DNA of 37,979 nt, from the NCBI GenBank assembly GCA_027460465.1, contig JAPZAV010000172.1:1-37979 (forward strand), read 5' to 3'. Shown here one piece after another: positions 33,174 through 37,979 of the stretch; positions within the stretch are counted from its first letter, which is position 1, and each line of letters begins with the position of its first letter. This DNA is from Candidatus Methanoperedens sp. Its GTDB lineage: Archaea; Halobacteriota; Methanosarcinia; Methanosarcinales; Methanoperedenaceae. The notes below the pieces were generated by a model. That model was not told the origin of the DNA and made no database searches. It worked only from the letters and a program-made list of their open reading frames with translations. Both the position numbers and the translations under genes were made by a program.

Positions 33174-34766
33174 TTGATCAGCGTTTCTGATAAATCCGGG
33201 ATAGTTGATTTTGCATCAGCTCTTAATAAGCTGGGTTTTGATATAATCTCTACTGGCGGTACATCTTCGTTTCTGAAAAATGCAGGTATAGAAGTGACAG
33301 ATATATCTCATATCACTGGCTTCCCTGAGATGATGGATGGAAGGGTGAAGACACTTCATCCAAAAATACACGGAGCGATCCTCGCACAGAGGATCAATCC
33401 TGTCCATGTCAGAGAAGCAAGAAGAGAGGGTATTGAATTCATAGATATCGTGGTTGTCAACCTCTATCCATTTGAGAGCGTTACGGCACGGAAAGATGCG
33501 GGTCTGGATGAAGCCATTGAAAACATCGATATCGGCGGGCCTGCTCTTGTGAGAGCTGCAGCCAAGAACTACAGGAATGTGGCAGTGATAACAGATCCAG
33601 GAGATTACAGGATGATCATAAACCAGCTTGAAAAAGGGGATCTCGATCTGGACACCAAAGAGCGGCTCGCGGTCAAGGCATTCAGAAGGATCGCAGATTA
33701 CGACTGCGCCATAGACATGTACCTCAGCCAGAAACTGGCAAATGAAGATATTCTGCGATTGAAATTCGTTGAAGGCAGAACGCTTCGATATGGTGAGAAC
33801 TGGCATCAGAGCGCCAGATTCTACAAAGAGCCTGGTGTGACCGAGCCCTCGATAGCAAATGCAAAACAGCTTCATGGAAAGGCGCTTTCCTACAATAATT
33901 ACGTGGATGCAGAGAGCGCATTGAACGCCACTCATGAATTCAGGGATAGAATTGCAGTATGTGTGGTGAAGCACTGCAACCCATGCGGGCTCGCCATCGG
34001 GAATACACTTTCTGAGGCGCTTTCCAGGGCATGGGATGGAGACCCTGTCTCATCATTCGGAAGCATCATATGCATGACCCGGAAACCTGATATGGAAACC
34101 CTGGAATTCCTGAAAGGCAAGTTCGTTGAGCTGATAATTGCCCCTGGCTATGATGAGGATGCGCTTCTTTTTCTTAAGAACAAAAGTAAGGATCTGAGGA
34201 TACTTGAACTCGAAATGGAAAATGGGGTGGAGCTTGAGAATACATACCGCTATATTGCGGGAGGTATGCTCGTGCAGTCGAGGGACAGGGGCCTTTACCA
34301 GAAATGGGAGACCGTGACAGTGCATCCTTTTCCTGACGATAAAAGAGGACTTGCAGAGTTCGCACTGACTGCATGCAAATACACGAAATCCAATGCAGTG
34401 GTTATTGCACGCGAATACGAAGCCGGACTTTACCAGATACTTGCCATCGGAGCAGGTCAGCCAAACAGGGTGGACGCGATCAGGAAGCTTGCTGCCACAA
34501 AAGCTGTGGAGAACCTGAAGATACTCTACGAAAAAGAAAAGCCAGAGCTCACTGAAGAAGAGTTCATCAGAAATACAATGAGCGAGTGCGTACTTGCAAG
34601 CGATGCCTTCTTCCCTTTTGACGACAGCATCGTATATTCTGCAGAAAATCATTTAAAGTACATCGTTTCTCCGGGCGGCTCGATAAGGGATAAAGAGGTC
34701 ATTGAAACCGCCAACAGGCTGGGTGTTTCGCTGGTGTTCACAGGAATGAGGCATTTTTTGCACTGA
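33174..34766 (+). CDS. purH: Bifunctional AICAR transformylase / IMP cyclohydrolase
   Basis: This is the last two-step enzyme of purine synthesis. The N-terminal IMP cyclohydrolase (MGS-like) domain has ISVSDKSGIVDFA, STGGTSSFLK and GRVKTLHPKIHG. The C-terminal transformylase has GENWHQSARFY, GKALSYNNYVDAESA and VKHCNPCGLA, closing with FFPFDDSI, PGGSIRDKEVI and TGMRHFLH. The 530 residues from the TTG at 33174 are nearly full length, but family members begin several residues earlier with KALISVSDKSG. An ATG at 33152 with a good AAGGTG site is one base out of frame. Removing one A from the A6 run at 33165-33170 would give MRSAEKALISVSDKSG. A CTG start at 33159 is the alternative. PurH is absent from many archaea, which use PurP and PurO. 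Confidence 0.93.
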   Translation: MISVSDKSGIVDFASALNKLGFDIISTGGTSSFLKNAGIEVTDISHITGFPEMMDGRVKTLHPKIHGAILAQRINPVHVREARREGIEFIDIVVVNLYPFESVTARKDAGLDEAIENIDIGGPALVRAAAKNYRNVAVITDPGDYRMIINQLEKGDLDLDTKERLAVKAFRRIADYDCAIDMYLSQKLANEDILRLKFVEGRTLRYGENWHQSARFYKEPGVTEPSIANAKQLHGKALSYNNYVDAESALNATHEFRDRIAVCVVKHCNPCGLAIGNTLSEALSRAWDGDPVSSFGSIICMTRKPDMETLEFLKGKFVELIIAPGYDEDALLFLKNKSKDLRILELEMENGVELENTYRYIAGGMLVQSRDRGLYQKWETVTVHPFPDDKRGLAEFALTACKYTKSNAVVIAREYEAGLYQILAIGAGQPNRVDAIRKLAATKAVENLKILYEKEKPELTEEEFIRNTMSECVLASDAFFPFDDSIVYSAENHLKYIVSPGGSIRDKEVIETANRLGVSLVFTGMRHFLH

Positions 34767-34773
34767 AAGTGCA
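34759..34773. terminator. Hairpin over the purH stop codon
   Basis: TGCACT-GAA-AGTGCA is a perfect 6-bp stem with a 3-nt loop, and the purH stop codon lies inside it. It may help end the transcript before the Alba gene. Confidence 0.35.
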
Positions 34774-34833
34774 GTATTACTTCGTTACATTTATGTAGCA
34801 TCATCGTAATTCAATAAAGATGAGGAGACGACA

Positions 34834-35103
34834 ATGGCAGAAAACAACATCATATACGTCGGTAACAAGCCGGTGATGAACTATGTTCTGGCTGTGGTCA
34901 AAGAATTCAACACAGGCGCAAAAGAAGTCACGATCAAAGCCAGAGGAAAAGCGATATCCAGGGCTGTGGACGCTGCTGAGGTCACACGAAACAGGTTCAT
35001 AACAGACGCCAAGGTGAAAGAAATCAAGATCGGAACAGAAAAAATGACCTCGGAAACCGGGGAATCCAATGTCTCCATTATTGAGATTGCAATGAGCAAA
35101 TAG
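34834..35103 (+). CDS. albA: Alba DNA/RNA-binding chromatin protein
   Basis: This 89-residue protein matches archaeal Alba throughout: [18 protein letters not shown] at the N-terminus with the conserved Lys (KPVMNYV) that is acetylated in Sulfolobus, then [18 protein letters not shown] and [16 protein letters not shown]. It forms dimers that coat DNA and also bind RNA. A GAGGAGA ribosome binding site precedes the ATG, and TTTATGTA (about 34790-34797) is a likely TATA box. It stands alone between purH and ribH. Confidence 0.94.
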   Translation: MAENNIIYVGNKPVMNYVLAVVKEFNTGAKEVTIKARGKAISRAVDAAEVTRNRFITDAKVKEIKIGTEKMTSETGESNVSIIEIAMSK

Positions 35104-35138
35104 TCCTTCGATCTCAACGTTCTGGAACATCAATCGCA

Positions 35139-35147
35139 AAATATATA
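35139..35147 (+). promoter_or_regulatory. TATA box for ribH
   Basis: The A/T-rich element AAATATATA, preceded by CGC (BRE-like), lies 39-47 nt before the ribH ATG. The implied leader is about 15 nt and includes the CAGGTGA ribosome binding site. Confidence 0.5.
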
Positions 35148-35185
35148 GACATCCCAAGGAATATAGCATCAGGCTCAGGTGAAAA

Positions 35186-35599
35186 ATGAACGATATTAAG
35201 CTGGGATTTGTTGTTTCAGAATTCAACCGTGATCTGACCAGTCAGATGGAAAATCTTGGAAAAGAGCATGCTGCTTTCCTTGGAGCTCTGGTCGAGAAGG
35301 TCATATACGTACCTGGTGTGTTTGATATGCCTCTGGCAGTGAAGAAGCTTGCAGAGGATAAGAACATCGATGCTGTTGTCACGATCGGGTGCGTGATTCA
35401 GGGTGCAACCAAACATGATGAGATCGTGATGCAGCATGCCTCAAGAAAAATAGCAGACCTTGCGCTCGAGTATAATAAACCCATAACCCTCGGAATATCG
35501 GGTCCGGGCATGAGCAGGCTGGATGCTCATGAACGTGTGGAATATGCAAAGCGTGCTGTTGAAGCTGCTGTAAAGATGGTTAAGAGGCTGGGCGAGTGA
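35186..35599 (+). CDS. ribH: 6,7-dimethyl-8-ribityllumazine synthase
   Basis: This 137-residue archaeal-type lumazine synthase makes the riboflavin precursor from 5-amino-6-ribitylaminouracil and dihydroxybutanone phosphate. Family motifs are [12 protein letters not shown] (substrate stacking Phe), [32 protein letters not shown] with the catalytic His, and [20 protein letters not shown]. The short length is normal for archaea. It has its own promoter and a CAGGTGA ribosome binding site. It is convergent with the small hypothetical gene after it. Confidence 0.95.
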   Translation: MNDIKLGFVVSEFNRDLTSQMENLGKEHAAFLGALVEKVIYVPGVFDMPLAVKKLAEDKNIDAVVTIGCVIQGATKHDEIVMQHASRKIADLALEYNKPITLGISGPGMSRLDAHERVEYAKRAVEAAVKMVKRLGE

Positions 35600-35606
35600 C
35601 CGGGGT

Positions 35607-35789
35607 TTACATCTTTACGATACCTGCACTGCCGCTGCTTTGAATGATGGCGGCGTATTCCTCAGGGAAAATATCCCGCATATTCTCGAGCAAAAAGATG
35701 TTCCGGGTGCAGAGCATCACCTTATTTGCGGTGAGCCTCAAAGGATCGCACTTTTCCATCCACAGTATAACCTCGTTTGATTCCGTCAT
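35607..35789 (-). CDS. Small hypothetical protein (60 aa)
   Basis: I do not recognise this 60-residue protein. It has two cysteines (EKCDP and VMLCTRN), no membrane helix, and a Gly/Ser-rich C-terminus. The ATG has an excellent AAGGTGAT ribosome binding site 4-5 nt upstream, the main reason to accept it. It is convergent with ribH, with 7 bp between. Confidence 0.65.
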   Translation of the reverse strand: MTESNEVILWMEKCDPLRLTANKVMLCTRNIFLLENMRDIFPEEYAAIIQSSGSAGIVKM

Positions 35790-36004
35790 TTAGATCACCT
35801 TATGTACCCTCAGTTTCCTCCTTTTATCTCAGTGCTCTCCTCATGATAATGATTATAACAAGGTATATAAATAGATTACGATAGGTCATGTATTTTCATT
35901 TTTCAAAATTTCCTTCAGATCATCTTCCCTGTATGACTTGACCTGCAAAAACCTGAAATACGGTTAACCATATTAGTTAAAAAAATGCTGGAGAATCACA
36001 CAAT

Positions 36005-36196
36005 ATGATAAAACACAAGGTGTCGTGCATAATATCCGGGTCTACCGTACCCCCTGAACCTGAGGATATAGAAAAGGAGATCGAGACTATAACAATGCAG
36101 GGCTGGCATCTCAAACAGATAACATCTGGCGGTGGCGGCTCAGGCAATGGTAATGTAACTTCCTGGGTTTATCTGCTGTTCGAACAGGAGATTTAG
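36005..36196 (+). CDS. Small DUF4177-like protein (63 aa)
   Basis: This 63-residue protein has the layout of DUF4177-type small proteins. An N-terminal strand HKVSCIISG leads to a helix EDIEKEIETITMQGWHL, a Gly/Ser loop (SGGGGSGNGN) and a final strand VYLLFEQ. Function is unknown. GGAG at 35990-35993 can serve as ribosome binding site and A/T-rich DNA (ATATTAGTTAA, about 35970) as promoter. The 215-bp gap before it holds nothing else I can name. Confidence 0.65.
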   Translation: MIKHKVSCIISGSTVPPEPEDIEKEIETITMQGWHLKQITSGGGGSGNGNVTSWVYLLFEQEI

Positions 36197-36261
36197 GAGA
36201 CGGAAGGGATTAAATACGGAATTTATTATTCCTTAGCAGAAGCCATGTAAAGTATTATGAA

Positions 36262-36335
36262 TGGGCCCGCTGAGATTCGAACTCAGGATCTCCGCTGTGT
36301 GAGAGCGACGTCATAGCCGACTAGACCACGAGCCC
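36262..36335 (-). tRNA. tRNA-Val (anticodon CAC)
   Basis: Read on the minus strand from 36335, the sequence folds as a complete tRNA. The acceptor stem is GGGCTCG/CGGGCCC with one G-T pair and discriminator A at 36262. The D arm is GTC..GAC, the anticodon stem TCGCT/AGCGG with loop CTCACAC, and the T arm CTGAG-TTCGAAT-CTCAG. The anticodon is CAC (Val). There is no intron and no encoded CCA. Confidence 0.95.
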
Positions 36336-36606
36336 TGAATGGTTGTCTGATGTCATGTATTCCTAATAAGATTATCCTTGCCATGTTAACAATCCTACTT
36401 GAAACGGGACATTTCTTTTATCACATACAAGTTATGCACTGATCCAATAAATAACCTATACTTTCACTGGAGCATAGCTATTAACAGCGAATAGCGATCA
36501 ACGAGACCGACTCCACACGACACAAAAGACCACCAAAGCGCCAGCGGCACTTTACATCTGCTATTATTGCGACTGCCCCGCCACGCAGAGTTCACCCAAT
36601 GGAATA
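36336..36606. other. Intergenic region without recognised feature
   Basis: These 271 bp between the tRNA and the repeat-protein stop contain no supported gene. A small inverted repeat GCTATT-N7-AATAGC (36477-36495) is the only structure seen. The part nearest the tRNA must hold the tRNA promoter. Confidence 0.5.
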
Positions 36607-37979
36607 CTATCGCTCCAGCACGAAGTCCTGCCCTGCATAGACGATGATGCCCTTTGCTTTTAGATCCGAGTCTCTAATTACGTCACCCAGTAGCGTTACA
36701 TTGTGTTCATTGGTTATAGTTATGGACTCATCGAACACAGGTTTAGTAATCGTAATAGACTCATTAAACAAAGCCTCTCTTAAGTATGAAGGGATGGGTC
36801 CTCCACCGCCCAGGGGAGTATATGTCATTGTCATATCTATAATCTCGTCCGCTTTTGCCAAGCTGGACTTCTCTGCCAGCAGAGACTCATCAAAGCCGAT
36901 TATTATTGGCGTGGCTGTAAGAGTGATAACTTCATCACACCATGCCCCCGGAAGGATCACTATCGTTTCATCTACTTTAGCAGAATCCATATAGTTCCTT
37001 GATAAACTCACCTGTTCATCTGAAGTTACCGAGCCAGCCAGTTTGAGATGCACAGTCTCATCAAATGACCTGCATGGATTGAGTTCAACTTTCATTTCAT
37101 ACGAAACTGTTTTCCCTAGCTCAATTATTTCGTCTATTACTGAAAAGTATCTCCTTTCCACGTTAATAAATTCATCAAAAGATTTACATTGTGACAATAT
37201 TATTCTTTGATCGAGCGAGATACTGCTTTTTGTTCCCCAAAGGAATACCGATTCATCGAGTCTGAACGCAGGATGCCATTTCGCAGTGTTGATAACAGTC
37301 CTTTCAATCCCATAATTCATTGCTTTTCCAAATATAAACCCGGATTGCACGCAGCTTGATAGTAAGTAAGGTATCTCCAAAGGATCGAGTATGCTGCTTG
37401 CAGGTACTTCCAGTCTTGAAAGCATGAGGTGTACAGCGCTGCTACCAGTATTCCTATACTTAAGCTGGTCAGTAATCCTCGCGCTGAGTAACTCAGAAGC
37501 ATGAGAGGAGGATTCATTTGACGTTATTAAAGAATGGGTTACTGGTGATTTAAGTAACGAACGCTCAGCTGAACCCCCTGAATCATGCGGGATAAAGGCT
37601 CTTGTCAAACCGTTTGTGGTTTTCATTTCAAGAATCTGAGCGTTTCTCGTACCCCCATGTATAAAAGAACGCTCTAATGAATCTATGATTTTAACTTCGA
37701 GTCCTGAACCGCCTCTTGAGTTTCCAGATAGTAAGTTATGCTCTACTGAATCCATGAATAAGAGCTCAATCTTATGAACCCCTTTGCGGGTTAGATAAGT
37801 CAATGTAATTGTTTCATTAAGTTTGCTGCAAGTTCCTATCTCAAGTTTCTCATCGACCTTGATAAAAGAACCCGGAGGTAAATGATCGTCCTGGATAGCT
37901 TTTCCCATCACCAACATTGTGTCTGAGAGTCCTGCACCCTCTATATAATTACGGTCAATGGTTTCTTTTTGTATGGCAA
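36607..37979 (-). CDS. Large degenerate-repeat protein, 5' end beyond the window
   Basis: The C-terminal 436 residues are read from an internal ATG at 37917, but the frame stays open through 37979 (upstream residues include IDRNYIEGAGLSDTM), so the true start lies outside. The protein is built of short degenerate units like FDESITI, VDETIVI, SDEQVSL, FDETVHL, LDESVFL and ADEIIDM. From about residue 221 on, these recur every 11-16 residues, with two longer gaps. The pattern (hydrophobic-Asp-Glu-Ser/Thr-hydrophobic) suggests stacked short beta strands, as in a solenoid, or degenerate surface repeats like those with LSDTL motifs in other archaea. No C-terminal membrane helix is present; a signal peptide cannot be judged. 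Family unknown. Confidence 0.7.
   Translation of the reverse strand, partial: AIQKETIDRNYIEGAGLSDTMLVMGKAIQDDHLPPGSFIKVDEKLEIGTCSKLNETITLTYLTRKGVHKIELLFMDSVEHNLLSGNSRGGSGLEVKIIDSLERSFIHGGTRNAQILEMKTTNGLTRAFIPHDSGGSAERSLLKSPVTHSLITSNESSSHASELLSARITDQLKYRNTGSSAVHLMLSRLEVPASSILDPLEIPYLLSSCVQSGFIFGKAMNYGIERTVINTAKWHPAFRLDESVFLWGTKSSISLDQRIILSQCKSFDEFINVERRYFSVIDEIIELGKTVSYEMKVELNPCRSFDETVHLKLAGSVTSDEQVSLSRNYMDSAKVDETIVILPGAWCDEVITLTATPIIIGFDESLLAEKSSLAKADEIIDMTMTYTPLGGGGPIPSYLREALFNESITITKPVFDESITITNEHNVTLLGDVIRDSDLKAKGIIVYAGQDFVLER

Noticed and set aside
33216-33974. 252-codon open frame on the minus strand inside purH
   Set aside because: It is the antisense of a well-conserved enzyme; its translation is Cys/His rich without family resemblance and has no ribosome binding site.
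36262-37979. Integrated element at the tRNA-Val gene
   Set aside because: No integrase gene and no second copy of the tRNA 3' end were seen; the repeat protein lies on the 5' side of the tRNA, not the usual integration side.
1-37979. CRISPR array
   Set aside because: No run of regularly spaced direct repeats of 25-40 bp was seen anywhere in the window.

Overview
The window looks archaeal and most like a methane-oxidising relative of the Methanosarcinales such as 'Candidatus Methanoperedens'. This is an inference from gene content, not from a database search. Archaeal markers are an Alba chromatin protein, Sec61-beta, a stand-alone GMP synthase PP-loop subunit, archaeal-type lumazine synthase, the Ahb (siroheme-dependent) heme pathway, DUF2769 and DUF1464 proteins, TATA-like promoters and several apparently leaderless genes. 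Multiheme cytochromes, CuA cupredoxins and a complete polyhydroxyalkanoate (PHA) locus point to an anaerobic, respiring, carbon-storing archaeon.

Layout. (1) 1-4.1 kb: a minus-strand set with a 40-residue CcmD-like protein, a CoA-binding/nitrilase fusion resembling N-carbamoylputrescine amidase, and agmatine deiminase (agmatine to putrescine). It diverges from heme-synthesis genes (AhbD-like radical SAM enzyme and a siroheme decarboxylase subunit). (2) 4.2-8.2 kb: a protein made only of PAS domains, an unknown 200-residue protein with a palindrome in its promoter, and a small DUF2769 protein next to a glutamate-synthase-like enzyme that carries a related Cys-rich N-terminal domain. (3) 8.2-15.6 kb: a winged-helix regulator plus membrane protein diverge from a six-gene redox operon: CuA cupredoxin, FrhB-like Fe-S protein, NapH/NosR-like membrane Fe-S protein, second CuA cupredoxin, 5-heme and 8-heme cytochromes. 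No catalytic oxidoreductase subunit is seen. (4) 15.6-22.7 kb: the PHA operon, with two long PhaE-repeat (phasin-like) proteins, PhaE, PhaC, an SDR reductase, PhaA thiolase, and a second SDR with an unusual triple 16-residue repeat. (5) 22.7-30.4 kb: mostly housekeeping genes (small CxxC protein, DUF1464, dolichol-kinase-like protein, PurD, Sec61-beta, a secreted repeat protein, a TctA-like permease, GMP synthase). (6) 30.4-33.1 kb: a decaying region with a REP-like inverted repeat, an internally deleted alpha/beta hydrolase, a beta-CASP nuclease frameshifted inside its metal-binding motif, and a nitrilase fragment. (7) 33.1-38 kb: PurH (with a probable one-base problem at its start), Alba, RibH, two small proteins, tRNA-Val(CAC), and the C-terminal part of a large degenerate-repeat protein that runs off the window.

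How the genes fit together: heme made by the Ahb route and handled by Ccm proteins would supply the cytochromes of region 3. These cytochromes, with two CuA proteins and two Fe-S proteins, look like a membrane-to-outside electron conduit. PhaA, an SDR reductase and PhaC/PhaE convert acetyl-CoA to PHA, with the repeat proteins as likely granule-coat proteins. The best candidates for something undescribed are the CuA/Fe-S/multiheme conduit, the PhaE-repeat granule proteins, the SDR repeat insertion and the terminal repeat protein.
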